DNA of 64,000 nucleotides from Janibacter limosus (GCF_004295485.1 NZ_CP036164.1:682001-746000), one strand, 5' to 3'. Positions 1 to 8,666 are shown, counted from the first letter of the stretch. Notes: a model not told the origin generated them from the letters alone. Translations and numbers: made by a program.

Positions 1-1257
1 GAGTTCCGTGCCGTCGCCGAGCTGCGAGCCCGTGGTCTGGACCCCGAGGAGACGCCGGAGGAGTACGAGGCTGCGTGGGACGACGCGCTCGCCGAGGCGG
101 AGAAGGCCGTCGAGGCCGAGCACGAGGAGGTCACCGAGCTCGGTGGTCTGTACGTGCTGGGCACCGAGCGGCACGAGTCGCGTCGCATCGACAACCAGCT
201 GCGCGGCCGCTCCGGTCGACAGGGTGACCCGGGCGAGTCCCGCTTCTACCTCTCGCTCGAGGACAGCCTGATGCGGCTCTTCAACGCCGCCTTCGTCGAC
301 CGGGTCATGACCACGGCCAAGATCGACGACGAGACGCCGATCGCCGGCAAGATGCTCACCCGGTCCATCGAGGGCGCGCAGAGCCAGCTCGAGGGCCAGA
401 ACTACGAGACCCGAAAGAACGTCCTCAAGTACGACGACGTCCTCAACCGGCAGCGCACGGTGGTCTACGACGAGCGTCGCCGGGTGCTCAAGGGAGAGGA
501 CCTCGAGGAGCAGATCCGTCTCTTCATGACGGACGTCGTGGGCGGTTATGTCGACGCTGAGACGACCAACGGGTTCTCCGAGGACTGGGACCTGGATCGG
601 CTCTTCACCGCGCTGAAGGCGATCTACCCCGCGTCGTTCACCCCGCAGGAGCTGATCGAGGGGGCCGGGGGGCTCGCCAGCCTGTCGGCTGCCGGCCTGC
701 GGGAGGAGATCGTCACCGACATCCACGAGGCCTACGACCGTCGCGAGCAGGAGCTCACCGAGCCGGTGGCCCGCGAGCTCGAGCGTCGGGTCGTCCTGTC
801 GGTCCTGGACCGCAAGTGGCGCGAGCACCTCTACGAGATGGACTACCTCAAGGAGGGCATCGGTCTGCGGGCGATGGCCCAGCGGGACCCGCTCGTGGAG
901 TACCAGCGTGAGGGCTTCCAGCTCTTCGAGGCGATGAACGAGGCGATCAAGGAGGAGTCGGTCGGCTACCTCTTCAACTCCGAGGTCCAGGTCCCGACCC
1001 TGCCCGAGTCGACCACCCAGCCCAAGAGCGTCGACGCACTCCTCGGCGGCGAGACGGAGGGCGCCGAGAGCGCTCGACCCCAGGTCATGGCCAAGGGGCT
1101 CGAGGACGGGTCGCGGCAACGCCAGCTGCACTACTCGGCACCGTCCGAGGACGGCGGTGTCGACGAGCGCGACGACGGCGGCTCCACCGACAGCGGCTCG
1201 CGCTCGGAGCGTCGCGCCGCGGCGAAGAAGGTCAAGAAGGCCAAGAAGAGCCGCTGA
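1..1257 (+). CDS. secA: Preprotein translocase ATPase SecA (3' part; N-terminus outside window)
   Basis: This is the C-terminal 418 residues of SecA, the motor that drives unfolded proteins through SecYEG. The reading frame is open from base 1. The second nucleotide-binding domain motif [20 protein letters not shown] is complete, followed by the helical scaffold and wing region (for example YDDVLNRQR, then [18 protein letters not shown]). The tail is acidic and Ser-rich and ends in a Lys/Arg cluster ([15 protein letters not shown]). No Cys-rich zinc motif of the kind found at the end of many SecA proteins is visible. A stem-loop follows directly and separates it from a convergent gene. SecA1 versus SecA2 cannot be proved from this part, but the full-length scaffold and gene context favour the housekeeping SecA. 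Confidence 0.97.
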   Translation, partial: EFRAVAELRARGLDPEETPEEYEAAWDDALAEAEKAVEAEHEEVTELGGLYVLGTERHESRRIDNQLRGRSGRQGDPGESRFYLSLEDSLMRLFNAAFVDRVMTTAKIDDETPIAGKMLTRSIEGAQSQLEGQNYETRKNVLKYDDVLNRQRTVVYDERRRVLKGEDLEEQIRLFMTDVVGGYVDAETTNGFSEDWDLDRLFTALKAIYPASFTPQELIEGAGGLASLSAAGLREEIVTDIHEAYDRREQELTEPVARELERRVVLSVLDRKWREHLYEMDYLKEGIGLRAMAQRDPLVEYQREGFQLFEAMNEAIKEESVGYLFNSEVQVPTLPESTTQPKSVDALLGGETEGAESARPQVMAKGLEDGSRQRQLHYSAPSEDGGVDERDDGGSTDSGSRSERRAAAKKVKKAKKSR

Positions 1258-1271
1258 TCGAGACGGCTCGT

Positions 1272-1307
1272 GTCGGCCCGGGTCCCCGTGAGGGGGCCCG
1301 GGCCGAC
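1272..1307. terminator. Bidirectional terminator after secA
   Basis: A 15-bp inverted repeat with one mismatch (arms 1272-1286 and 1293-1307, GTCGGCCCGGG...) lies 14 bases after the secA stop and 11 bases before the stop of the convergent gene. No T-run follows, which is usual for high-GC actinobacteria. Confidence 0.75.
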
Positions 1308-1318
1308 GAATGTCGGGG

Positions 1319-1846
1319 TCAGCCGACCTGGAGCGCGTCGACGACCCAACGACGGTCACGGCCGACCAGGCGCAGGGCGAGTGCCCGCACCCGTCCACCG
1401 TCGACCAGCACCACGGAGGCCTCGGCGACGTGGGGGGAGAGCTCGCACAGGTGCACGCGGATCACCCGGGTGCGGTGCGCCGAGTCACGCGTGGTCCGGC
1501 GCCGCCCCGCACGCGAGCCACGCCGGGCGACGACCGCGTAGACCTCGGGGCTGGTCCAGCGCATGACCTGGCTGGGCGGGCGGACGCCGTGCATGACCTC
1601 GACGAGGCCTTGGGCGATGTGTGCCGCCCAGTCGCGGGCATCGGGCAGCTCGGCTGCCAGGCTCGTCTGCGGACCGAAGACCTGCTGGTCGGTCGCTGCC
1701 GCGAAGTCGACGGCCAGAGCGTCCTGCACGTAGGGAGTCGCGGCCCGAGCCCGCTCCTCGCGACCCTGTGCGTGGGTCGGGAGCGGGACGCCCTCCGGGC
1801 AGTGACGTGGTGCCGGGAGTACCCGCAGTGGTGGCGTGGCGGTCAT
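1319..1846 (-). CDS. Rv3235 / DUF6459 family protein
   Basis: A 175-residue protein of unknown function that is often found beside secA in actinobacteria. The N-terminal third is Pro/Arg-rich and looks disordered. The C-terminal part (about residues 60-175) is a compact alpha/beta domain containing WAAHIAQGLVEVMHG, RVIRVHLCELSPHVAEASVV and the closing DRRWVVDALQVG, which is what I recognise as the family core. The ATG overlaps the stop of the upstream LysM gene (ATGA at 1843-1846), so the two are translationally coupled and probably act together. There is no signal peptide or membrane segment, so it is cytosolic. The family assignment is from memory of the motif pattern, not a search. Confidence 0.75.
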   Translation of the reverse strand: MTATPPLRVLPAPRHCPEGVPLPTHAQGREERARAATPYVQDALAVDFAAATDQQVFGPQTSLAAELPDARDWAAHIAQGLVEVMHGVRPPSQVMRWTSPEVYAVVARRGSRAGRRRTTRDSAHRTRVIRVHLCELSPHVAEASVVLVDGGRVRALALRLVGRDRRWVVDALQVG

Positions 1847-2697
1847 CGTGTCCCCTTCGTGGCCGAGGTCGCCCCCGGGTCGTGGTGGTGATCGGGCGGA
1901 CTCAGGCGAGTCCCGGGCAGCAGGAGGTGAGGGTCGGGGCCGATGCGATCGGCGTTGGCCTCGTGCCACCGGGGCCAGGCCTGCGCGATCTCCGCGGCGG
2001 TGGCATCCGGGCCGAGGTGGGCGGCGGTGATCGACCACAGGCTGTCGCCACGTCGGACGACGACCTCGTCGCCCGAGTCCGCTCGGTGGTGGCCGGTCAG
2101 GAGGCTCGGGTCGGTGCGGTGCCTGGGCCCGGGGCGTCGAGGAGTCCACCCGGGTGCGGCCGGTGTCGTGGTCGGCGCACTCGACTCGGTCGTGGCGCTC
2201 CAGCCCGGCGAGGTGCCCGGGGTGGGCGCGGGGCGGGAGGTGCGTGGTGTGGGTGCGGTGAGCGGGGTCGGTGCGTGGGCGCTCTCCGGCGCCGACGGCA
2301 GCCACCCGGGTGCCAGCGCATCGATCCGGACCTGCGAAGGGCGGACGGCGGCCACTGCGGTGCCGGGCAGGACCGAGGCGGTCACCGAGGCGCCGATGAC
2401 GACGGCTGCCCATCGTCGGACGATGGCCGGCGTCACCCGGTCGCGCAGGTGGAGTGCCCAGCGTCCGATGCCTCCTGGCACCTGCGCCAGCAGTGACAGG
2501 AGCAGGGCGAGCGTCAGCCACCCGACGATGAGCGTGGCGCCAAGGGCGGCCACGCCGACGACGGCCGCGGCGGGGTCGCCGCCGGTGGCGAGGCCGTCGA
2601 GCGCCATCCGGTGGGCGCCGACGGCGAGGACCAGGGTGAGCAGGACTCCGCAGAGGGTGGCGACGAAGGCCCAGATGCTCCTCTGCAGGTGTCGCAT
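1843..2697 (-). CDS. LysM-domain membrane protein
   Basis: A 284-residue predicted membrane protein. Two hydrophobic segments lie in the first 80 residues (IWAFVATLCGVLLTLVLAVG and ATLIVGWLTLALLLSLLA), and a third near residue 110 (AAVVIGASVTASVLPGTAVA) could be a membrane anchor. A Pro/Thr-rich linker leads to a C-terminal LysM module (VVRRGDSLWSITAAHLG ... LLLPGTRL) that would bind peptidoglycan outside the cell. I chose the ATG at 2697 because GAAGGG sits six bases upstream; an in-frame ATG at 2703 has no room for it. It precedes and overlaps the DUF6459 gene. The operon starts in an unusually AT-rich region holding two palindromes. Confidence 0.85.
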   Translation of the reverse strand: MRHLQRSIWAFVATLCGVLLTLVLAVGAHRMALDGLATGGDPAAAVVGVAALGATLIVGWLTLALLLSLLAQVPGGIGRWALHLRDRVTPAIVRRWAAVVIGASVTASVLPGTAVAAVRPSQVRIDALAPGWLPSAPESAHAPTPLTAPTPRTSRPAPTPGTSPGWSATTESSAPTTTPAAPGWTPRRPGPRHRTDPSLLTGHHRADSGDEVVVRRGDSLWSITAAHLGPDATAAEIAQAWPRWHEANADRIGPDPHLLLPGTRLSPPDHHHDPGATSATKGTR

Positions 2698-2726
2698 GTC
2701 CATCCCTTCGGTGGTCCGATGTATCG

Positions 2727-2786
2727 ATCAATATATTTTGATGCTGTTTGTGTGTGTTTGATGTGGTTCATAGCAAATCACGTGAT
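2727..2786. promoter_or_regulatory. AT-rich intergenic region with two palindromes
   Basis: The 143-base gap between the divergent genes at 2697 and 2847 is much richer in A and T than its surroundings. It holds ATCAA-TATATT-TTGAT at 2727-2742 and a perfect 10-bp palindrome ATCACGTGAT at 2777-2786. Both look like operators. The first overlaps the only plausible -10 sequences for the leftward LysM operon. No regulator can be named. Confidence 0.45.
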
Positions 2787-2834
2787 CTGGATGGTGGCAA
2801 CAGGTGATGTCGGGCGCATGTGGAGGGGACGGCC

Positions 2835-2840
2835 TACATT
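2835..2840 (+). promoter_or_regulatory. -10 box for a leaderless start at 2847
   Basis: TACATT lies six bases before the GTG at 2847. The transcript would begin at or next to the start codon, and no ribosome binding site is present. Confidence 0.5.
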
Positions 2841-2846
2841 GGGCGG

Positions 2847-3386
2847 GTGCGCTGGGACCGACTCTTCGACGACCTCGAGGCGCAGCTGGCTGCCCAGACC
2901 CGTCTGGAGCTCGACGCCGAGGTGGCCGAGCGCACCAGGACCGAGCGGTCGAAGGTCACTCTGGGGGAGCGGATCTCGGGTGCGGTGGGCGCCCACCTGG
3001 TCATCCGACTGCGGGGTGGGTCGGTGGCGCGCGGTCGGCTCGACGACTGCGGCGACGGGTGGCTGCTGCTGGTCGAGGACGGTGGTCGTCAGCAGCTGGT
3101 GTCCGTCGCTGCGGTGCTTGGTGCCTCAGGGCTGGGCCGCCCCCGGGACGACACCCGAGCGCGACGCTTCGGCATCGGGTCGGCGGTGCGGGGCATCAGC
3201 CGTGACCGACGGGCCGTCGCGGTCATCGATGTCGACGGCGGAACGGTGCACGGCACGATCGACGGTGTGGGAGCGGATGCCTTCGACATCACCGAGCACC
3301 CGCTGGACAGCCCGCGCAGGGCGGCCAACGTGCGCGGCGAGCGGGTCGTCCCCTTCGCCGCGGTCGCCCTCATCAGCTCGTCCTGA
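2847..3386 (+). CDS. Conserved hypothetical protein (about 179 aa)
   Basis: The protein starts VRWDRLFDDLEAQL. A Glu/Arg-rich helical N-terminus of about 50 residues (LFDDLEAQLAAQTRLELDAEVAERT) is followed by two beta-rich halves with Gly-rich strands (GAHLVIRLRGGSVARGRLDDCG and AVAVIDVDGGTVHGTIDGVG). The internal similarity suggests two small barrel-like repeats. There is no signal peptide or membrane segment. I do not recognise a function. The GTG at 2847 is preferred over the upstream ATG at 2820 because a -10 box lies six bases before it. It is divergent from the LysM operon and convergent with the small HTH gene. Confidence 0.8.
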   Translation: MRWDRLFDDLEAQLAAQTRLELDAEVAERTRTERSKVTLGERISGAVGAHLVIRLRGGSVARGRLDDCGDGWLLLVEDGGRQQLVSVAAVLGASGLGRPRDDTRARRFGIGSAVRGISRDRRAVAVIDVDGGTVHGTIDGVGADAFDITEHPLDSPRRAANVRGERVVPFAAVALISSS

Positions 3387-3402
3387 TGGGTGCGCCCGCG
3401 GG

Positions 3403-3618
3403 TCACTCCTCGGGGCCACCACGCTGGACGAACTCGCGCGTCTGGGCGTACATCCGCTCGATGTAGGCGTCCAGCTGGTCGACCTCGACCCGCCACTGGC
3501 CGCGCCCGCCGACCTTGATGGCGGGCAGCTCGCCGCTGCGCACGAGCGCATAGGTCTGTGCAGCCGAGACGCCGAGGACCTCGGAGACCTCTGTGAGCGG
3601 GACGAATCTGCGGGCCAT
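3403..3618 (-). CDS. Small MerR/excisionase-like helix-turn-helix protein
   Basis: A 71-residue DNA-binding protein. The sequence FVPLTEVSEVLGVSAAQTYA is a winged helix-turn-helix of the HTH_17 (excisionase/MerR-like, BldC-like) type, followed by LPAIKVGGRGQWRVEVDQLD, the typical wing and dimer strand. ATG at 3618. It is too short to have a ligand domain. No integrase or attachment site lies nearby, so I read it as a chromosomal transcription factor and not as a phage excisionase. It may regulate the adjacent divergent SAF/CpaE-like pair, but this is only inferred from position. Confidence 0.8.
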   Translation of the reverse strand: MARRFVPLTEVSEVLGVSAAQTYALVRSGELPAIKVGGRGQWRVEVDQLDAYIERMYAQTREFVQRGGPEE

Positions 3619-3747
3619 GCCCCCAAGTCTGCCATCGGGCCGGGTGAGCCACGCGCATCGACCGCACCCCTGTGGATGATCGCCGAGCACTGTCGGCCGC
3701 ATCGGTGCATGATGCTCGTGACCCGATCTCGACTCCGAAGGAGCGCC

Positions 3748-4422
3748 GTGAGCTCGCTGCCCACGCCGACCGCACGGCGACTGACCAAACCGTCGTGGAA
3801 GGACACCCGCCTGCTGATCGGCATCCTGCTGGTCCTCCTGTCCGTGGTCATCGGGGCCCTGGCCTTCCGCGCGGCCGACGACCGGGTGGGGGTGTGGGCA
3901 GCCAACGCACCGCTCACGCCCGGCGAGTCGATCGACGAGAGCGACCTGAAGAGGGTCGATGTCCAGCTGGGTGACGGGTCGGCCACGTACCTCCGCTCGG
4001 ACCAGGAGCTCCCCGAGGGCGCGGTCGTCGACCGCGAGCTGCGAGCGGGTGAGCTGCTGCCGCGCTCAGCGGTCGTCAGCCCCCTCGAGCTCGACGTGCA
4101 ACGGGTCCCGGTGCGCGTCGACCCGGTCTCGTTGAGCAACCTCACCAAGGGCTCACGAGTGACCGTGCTGGCGCCCCCTGCGCCTGCGCCGTCCGCTGAG
4201 CGACGGCGGTCGGACGAGCGCCCGACCTACGAGGTCGTCGCCCGCCGGGTCACCGTCTATGCGCTGCCCAAGTCCTCGGGCGGGGTCATGGGGACCGGGT
4301 CAGGGTCTGCCGCGATCCTCGTCGTCCCCAAGGACCTCGTGGCCGAGCTGCTGTCGTTGGACGACAAGGACCATCCGATCAAGCTCGTCATCGAGGCCGG
4401 GAGCCCGGAGAAGAAGGACTGA
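3748..4422 (+). CDS. SAF-domain (CpaB/RcpC-like) Flp pilus assembly protein
   Basis: A 224-residue protein with one transmembrane helix at residues 22-40 (LLIGILLVLLSVVIGALAF). An SAF domain follows at about 48-115 (PLTPGESIDESDLKRVDVQL ... LPEGAVVDRELRAGELLPRSAV), and then a C-terminal beta domain. CpaB proteins of Tad systems have this layout and act in the periplasm or wall during pilus secretion. GTG start at 3748 with AAGGAG at 3738-3743. It overlaps the next gene by one base (TGATG), forming a two-gene unit with no other Tad gene nearby. A second SAF protein is encoded at 37.3 kb. Confidence 0.88.
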   Translation: MSSLPTPTARRLTKPSWKDTRLLIGILLVLLSVVIGALAFRAADDRVGVWAANAPLTPGESIDESDLKRVDVQLGDGSATYLRSDQELPEGAVVDRELRAGELLPRSAVVSPLELDVQRVPVRVDPVSLSNLTKGSRVTVLAPPAPAPSAERRRSDERPTYEVVARRVTVYALPKSSGGVMGTGSGSAAILVVPKDLVAELLSLDDKDHPIKLVIEAGSPEKKD

Positions 4423-5735
4423 TGTCCGTCACCGTGCTCACTGCCCTCTCCCACGCGTGGGAGGGGCGCATGGTCGAGATCGTCGACCGGCTCCCGGGGA
4501 TCGCCGTCGGACGCCGCTGCGTCGACCTCGCTGACCTGCTCGCTGCTGCCGCCGCCGGCCACGGCGACGTGGCCCTGGTCTCCGCCGACCTTCGGGGGCT
4601 GGATCGGGACGCACTGGCGCACCTGGGCGCGCACGGGGTCGCCGTCGTCGGCGCGAGCCCCGACGGGGACGAGGAGCAGGAGCGCCGGCTGCGCCAGCTC
4701 GGTGTCCAGCGGCACGTCCACCTCGCCACCCCCGGCGAGGACCTCGTGGAGAGTCTGACCGTGCACGCTGCTGCAGGCGTCGCCGTCGCCTCGGGACCGC
4801 AGCAGACGTGGCCCGGCCAGGACCCGCCGACAGCCCCCGTGGCGCTCGTCACCGACTCCACCCCGCCACCCGTGGCTCCGGCCGAGGCGGTGCGCGGACG
4901 GGTCATCGCGGTCTGGGGACCGACCGGCGCACCCGGGCGCAGCACCGTCGCGGTCAACCTGGCGAGTGAGCTCGCGGCCGCCGGCGCACCGACGGTCCTC
5001 ATCGACCTCGACACCTACGGCGCAGCGGTCGCCCAGCTGCTGAGCGTCCTCGACGAGGCGCCGGGTCTGGCCTCGGCCGCGCGCGCGTCCGAGCTGGGGA
5101 CCCTCGACCTGATGGGGCTGGCCCGGCTCGCCGTCGAGGTCTCGCCCCGCTTCCGTGTCCTGACGGGCATCCCGACACCCAACCGGTGGCCGGAGATCCG
5201 TCCGGCGGCCGTGGAGCAGATCATCGACCTGTCCCGCTCGCTCGGCGCCTTCGTCGTCCTCGACCTCGGCTTCGCCATCGAGGACGACGAGGAGCTCAGC
5301 TACGACACCGCTGCGCCGCGGCGCAATGCCGCGACGCTCTCCGGTCTCGCCGAGGCGGACGACCTGCTCCTCGTGGGTTCGGCCGACCCCGTGGGGCTGC
5401 AGCGGATGGTGCGGGCCGTGCAGGGGGTCGGGCAGGTGGCCTCCCCGACGCCGCGACCGGTGGTCAACCGGCTGCGCGCCTCGTCGGTGGGCGCCGACCC
5501 GAGGCGTCGCGTCGAGGAGTCGCTGGCCCGCTTCGCCGGGGTGGAGGGCATCACCTTCCTCCCCGAGGACCGTGCCGCGACCGACGCTGCTCTGCTGGCC
5601 GGCATGACGCTGGCCGAGTGCGACCCCGACAGCGAGCTGCGCCGGGCCATCGCGCAGCTCGCGGGGACCTTCAGCGGGGTCGTCGCCCCAGCCCGACGAG
5701 CATCGGGTCGTGTCCTGCGGAGACGTCGACCGTGA
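4422..5735 (+). CDS. CpaE-like / MinD-type ATPase of a Tad system
   Basis: A 437-residue protein. The N-terminal 110 residues look like a receiver-like pseudo-domain (VALVSADLRGLDRDALAHLG, VAVVGASPDGDEEQE). After a linker comes a MinD/ParA-type ATPase. Its deviant P-loop at about residues 166-175 reads GPTGAPGRST, so both lysines of the usual KGGxGK(S/T) are replaced (P and R). The Walker B-like strand is APTVLIDLDTYGA. CpaE proteins localise Tad machinery at the inner membrane. Loss of the lysines is common in actinobacterial relatives as far as I recall, but it makes ATP hydrolysis uncertain. It is coupled to the SAF gene and could serve the incomplete Tad locus at 26.5-31.1 kb. Confidence 0.85.
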   Translation: MSVTVLTALSHAWEGRMVEIVDRLPGIAVGRRCVDLADLLAAAAAGHGDVALVSADLRGLDRDALAHLGAHGVAVVGASPDGDEEQERRLRQLGVQRHVHLATPGEDLVESLTVHAAAGVAVASGPQQTWPGQDPPTAPVALVTDSTPPPVAPAEAVRGRVIAVWGPTGAPGRSTVAVNLASELAAAGAPTVLIDLDTYGAAVAQLLSVLDEAPGLASAARASELGTLDLMGLARLAVEVSPRFRVLTGIPTPNRWPEIRPAAVEQIIDLSRSLGAFVVLDLGFAIEDDEELSYDTAAPRRNAATLSGLAEADDLLLVGSADPVGLQRMVRAVQGVGQVASPTPRPVVNRLRASSVGADPRRRVEESLARFAGVEGITFLPEDRAATDAALLAGMTLAECDPDSELRRAIAQLAGTFSGVVAPARRASGRVLRRRRP

Positions 5736-5798
5736 TCGCGGCACCGGTCACATGACCAAGGGGGTGCCCGTCACCCCCGCCCGTGCCACCATGTCCTC

Positions 5799-7226
5799 GT
5801 GGTCAACAAACTCAGTGCCCTGGACGCGGCCTTCCTCTACCTCGAGGAGGCGACGCTCCCGATGCACGTGGGCTCGGTCATGGTCTTCGAGCCTCCGGCA
5901 GACGGATTCGACTACGACCGCTTCGTGGCCGTCGTCGGCGATCGCATCGCCGGTCACGGCCGGTACCGGCAGCGCATCCGTCAGGTCCCGGGACGACTCG
6001 ACACCCCTGTGTGGGTCGACGACCAGCACTTCGACCTCACGTACCACGTGCGCCGGGCCGCCCTTCCGTCGCCGGGGACGCGTGGCGATCTCGAGGAGTT
6101 CGTCGCGCGGATCATGGCCCGCCGTCTGGACCAGGCCCGGCCCCTCTGGGAGGCCTACTTCGTCGAGGGTCTCGAGGGCGGTCGGTTCGCCGTCGTCACC
6201 AAGGCGCACCAGGCGATGGTGGACGGCATCCATGCAGTGGACCTCGCGCACCTGCTCGTCGACCCGGATGCCGTCCCCGTCGACGACGCCACCTCCGTGC
6301 GGCGCAAGGAGCCCTCTGACCTGCGCCTGGTGGCCGACGCCCTGCTCGGCTCCGTCCTGAACCCCGCACGGCTCGTCTCGAGCGTCAGCCACGGGCTCAA
6401 GGACGTGTCGGCCACCGGTCGTCGGGCCACCGAGACCGCCGGCAGGGTCGTCTCGACCCTGGCCAAGGTGGGCACCCGACCGGCCCCCAGCTCGCCGCTC
6501 AACACGCCCGTGGGCGCCGCCCGCCGCTACGTCATGGTCGACACCGACCTCGACGACTACCGCAAGATCCGCAGTCGACTCACCCGGGGCAAGTATGTCG
6601 AGGCCGTCACCGTCAACGACGTCATCCTCGCCACGCTGACCGGCGCCCTTCGTGCCTGGATGCAGACGCGCGGCCTCCCGGTGACCGGGACCTCGGCGCT
6701 GCGGGTGATGGTCCCCGTCAGCATCGTGGACGGCTCGGGCGATCCGCTGACCGACGCAGCGATGACGGCGTGCTACGTCGACCTGCCCATCGGGGAGAAC
6801 AACCCCTCGATGCGCTTGCACCAGATCTCCTTCGCGATGCGCCAGCAGATCGAGTCTGCTTCTGCCGAAGGGGTCGGGGCCACCTCGCTGGCGTCGATCG
6901 GTGGGTTTGCGCCGCCGACGCTGCACACCCTGGGCGCCCGGCTGGGCAGCGCCATGACGCGACGGCTCTTCAACCTGGTCATCACCAATGTCCCGGGTCC
7001 GCAGCAGGCACTGCACGTCGAGGGGTGCCGACTCGTCGAGACCTATCCCGTCATGCCCCTCGGTCGCGGTCAGGGTCTGGCGATCGGGCTGACGTCCTAC
7101 GACGGCCGGGTCTACTACGGACTCAACGGCGACCGCGACTCGATGAGTGACCTGGACCTGCTCGCGCAGGCCATCGAAGATGCCCTGTCCGACCTGAAGT
7201 CGGCCCAGCGATCGAGGGGTGCGTGA
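5799..7226 (+). CDS. WS/DGAT family acyltransferase
   Basis: A 475-residue wax ester synthase/acyl-CoA:diacylglycerol acyltransferase, the enzyme class that makes storage lipids from acyl-CoA and alcohols or diacylglycerol at the membrane. It begins with the family signature VNKLSALDAAFLYLEEA and ends with the DUF1298 signature ITNVPGPQQAL. The catalytic motif HHxxxDG is changed: residues 137-143 read HQAMVDG, so the second His, normally the base, is Gln. Length is normal for the family. GTG start at 5799, 63 bases after the CpaE-like gene. The stop overlaps the following DUF6912 gene. Whether the HQ form is active, or has another acyl acceptor, cannot be told from sequence. Confidence 0.93.
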   Translation: MVNKLSALDAAFLYLEEATLPMHVGSVMVFEPPADGFDYDRFVAVVGDRIAGHGRYRQRIRQVPGRLDTPVWVDDQHFDLTYHVRRAALPSPGTRGDLEEFVARIMARRLDQARPLWEAYFVEGLEGGRFAVVTKAHQAMVDGIHAVDLAHLLVDPDAVPVDDATSVRRKEPSDLRLVADALLGSVLNPARLVSSVSHGLKDVSATGRRATETAGRVVSTLAKVGTRPAPSSPLNTPVGAARRYVMVDTDLDDYRKIRSRLTRGKYVEAVTVNDVILATLTGALRAWMQTRGLPVTGTSALRVMVPVSIVDGSGDPLTDAAMTACYVDLPIGENNPSMRLHQISFAMRQQIESASAEGVGATSLASIGGFAPPTLHTLGARLGSAMTRRLFNLVITNVPGPQQALHVEGCRLVETYPVMPLGRGQGLAIGLTSYDGRVYYGLNGDRDSMSDLDLLAQAIEDALSDLKSAQRSRGA

Positions 7227-7621
7227 GCGTGCGGGCCTACCTGCCCCTGCTGCTGCCCGAGCTCACCGGTGTGGTGGAGCAGGGTCGCTTGCCGCAGCGT
7301 CATGGCTGTGCGGTCACCGCGGCGCTTCGCTCGTGGGATGCCACCGCAGACGAGGAGGACCTCGAGTTCGAGGCCATGTGCCAGGCCCTCGACGCCGCTC
7401 GCGCGCTGGGTGCCGGCCGACGTGTGGTCGCCTCCGCGGACGTGGCCGAGACGGCGGGTACGTCACCCGATGCCAGTCTCGACTCGCTGCTCGACGTGCC
7501 GCTTCGCGACGTGGTGTGCTTCCACGTCGAGGAGGAGGAAGGCGCGGTCGGAGCCGGGTATGACGATCTCCTCTGGTACGACGTGACCGAGCTGTCGCAG
7601 CTGGCCCGCGCCACCGACTGA
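7223..7621 (+). CDS. DUF6912 family protein
   Basis: A 132-residue cytosolic protein of unknown function. It starts VRAYLPLLLPELTGVV and contains the pattern CAVTAALRSWDATADEEDLE and RRVVASADV, which I associate with DUF6912. The second half is acidic (FHVEEEEGAVGAGYDDLLWYD). The GTG overlaps the stop of the acyltransferase (GTGA at 7223-7226), so it is translated from the same message. It ends 13 bases from the convergent DUF2505 gene. Confidence 0.8.
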   Translation: MSVRAYLPLLLPELTGVVEQGRLPQRHGCAVTAALRSWDATADEEDLEFEAMCQALDAARALGAGRRVVASADVAETAGTSPDASLDSLLDVPLRDVVCFHVEEEEGAVGAGYDDLLWYDVTELSQLARATD

Positions 7622-7634
7622 CCCGTGTCGGGAC

Positions 7635-8120
7635 TCAGGTCAGCCGAGCGCCGAGCTGGCTGACCTCGTGGTCGATCGAGTCGTCGATCGCTGGTCTGGC
7701 AGCCTCCTCGATCTTCTTGCCGAAGAGCGGGATCGAGCACGACAGGTCGGCGTCGATCACCAAGGTCGACCCCGAGGCGGTGGGGGAGAGGGCGATCGTC
7801 CCGACGAGCTTGAGCGGGACCCCCGTGACGGTGAGTGCGAGGTCGGCGTGACGTGACCCGTCGCTCCTCGCCGGACCCCAGGTCTGCTGCTCGATGATCG
7901 ACAGGGTGTCGCCGACCATGGAGACGACCGGTCCAGGCATGCCCGCAGTCGGCAGGTGGCGCTCGGAGCGCACCACGGTGCTGCCGGCGCGGTCGGTGAC
8001 CGTCGCGGTCGCGCGCGGCGTCTGTGCCTCGACCTTGGCCTGCTGGTACTCCTGCGTCGAGACGACGGCGAAGGCGTCCTCGACGCCGGCCGGCAGGGGG
8101 GCGCTGCGCGTGATCTTCAT
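7635..8120 (-). CDS. DUF2505 (SRPBCC-like) family protein
   Basis: A 161-residue protein with the helix-grip pattern of SRPBCC/Bet v1-like lipid- or ligand-binding proteins. It opens MKITRSAPLPAGVEDAFAVV, runs through beta strands (TATVTDRAGSTVVRSERHL, HADLALTVTGVPLKLVGTI) and closes with a long amphipathic helix (GKKIEEAARPAIDDSIDHEV). This matches DUF2505 as I know it. The ligand is unknown. I use the ATG at 8120; a GTG six bases upstream is also possible. It is convergent with the DUF6912 gene and lies downstream of the two small helical genes on the same strand. Confidence 0.85.
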   Translation of the reverse strand: MKITRSAPLPAGVEDAFAVVSTQEYQQAKVEAQTPRATATVTDRAGSTVVRSERHLPTAGMPGPVVSMVGDTLSIIEQQTWGPARSDGSRHADLALTVTGVPLKLVGTIALSPTASGSTLVIDADLSCSIPLFGKKIEEAARPAIDDSIDHEVSQLGARLT

Positions 8121-8144
8121 GGGCACACGCTAGCGCTCGTGCGC

Positions 8145-8666
8145 CTACCGACGCAGCGCCGCGCTCGTCTCGCCGAGCAGTCGAGTGGCCTGCTCGCACT
8201 CGGCGGTGAGCTGGGCGCGCAGCCGGCCCACGGCGGAGGCGAGCAGGTGCAGCCGACCCTGGAGTGCCTGGCGGGCCCGGTCTCCGTCGGCCTCCGCGCC
8301 GTGGTCGGCCACACCGGTGATGCCCCAGGCGCGCAGCAGCCGGCCGTCCTGCACCTCGAAGCCTGCGGCGCCCGCCTGCTCCTCGATCGCGCGGAGGTCG
8401 GCCGTGCAGCCCGCGAGGTCGGTGGCGGCGCGCTGCAGGGACCCTCCGCACGCGTCCAGGGCGGTCGCGACCGTCTCCACCGAGGCCACGACGGCGGCGC
8501 TGCGACGGCGAGTCGTCGTGGCCGTCGGTCCGGTCCATCCCGGCGAGGCGTGCTCGAGTGCCGACGCCAGACGCTCGGCATCCGTGCGCAGCTGAAGGGC
8601 GGCTCGGCGCACGGTCGCGGCGAGGGCGCTGAGCGAGGCCGGGTCGCCCATCCCGGGATGGCTCAT
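8145..8666 (-). CDS. WXG100-like helical protein
   Basis: A 173-residue, almost all-helical, Ala-rich protein. About the first 100 residues look like an ESAT-6/WXG100 helical hairpin: helix (LSALAATVRRAALQLRTDAE), turn with a W-x-G motif near residues 44-46 (SPGWTGPTA), helix (SAAVVASVETVATALDACGG). A further helical pair fills the C-terminus. WXG100 proteins are substrates of type VII secretion. The ATG overlaps the stop of the upstream 99-residue gene (ATGA, 8663-8666). The assignment rests on motif and fold pattern only. An EssC-like ATPase is encoded 9.4 kb away. Confidence 0.65.
   Translation of the reverse strand: MSHPGMGDPASLSALAATVRRAALQLRTDAERLASALEHASPGWTGPTATTTRRRSAAVVASVETVATALDACGGSLQRAATDLAGCTADLRAIEEQAGAAGFEVQDGRLLRAWGITGVADHGAEADGDRARQALQGRLHLLASAVGRLRAQLTAECEQATRLLGETSAALRR

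Noticed and set aside
3403..3618. Excisionase-like gene as a sign of a prophage or integrative element
   Set aside because: No integrase, attachment repeats or phage genes are nearby, and HTH_17 proteins are common chromosomal regulators in actinobacteria.
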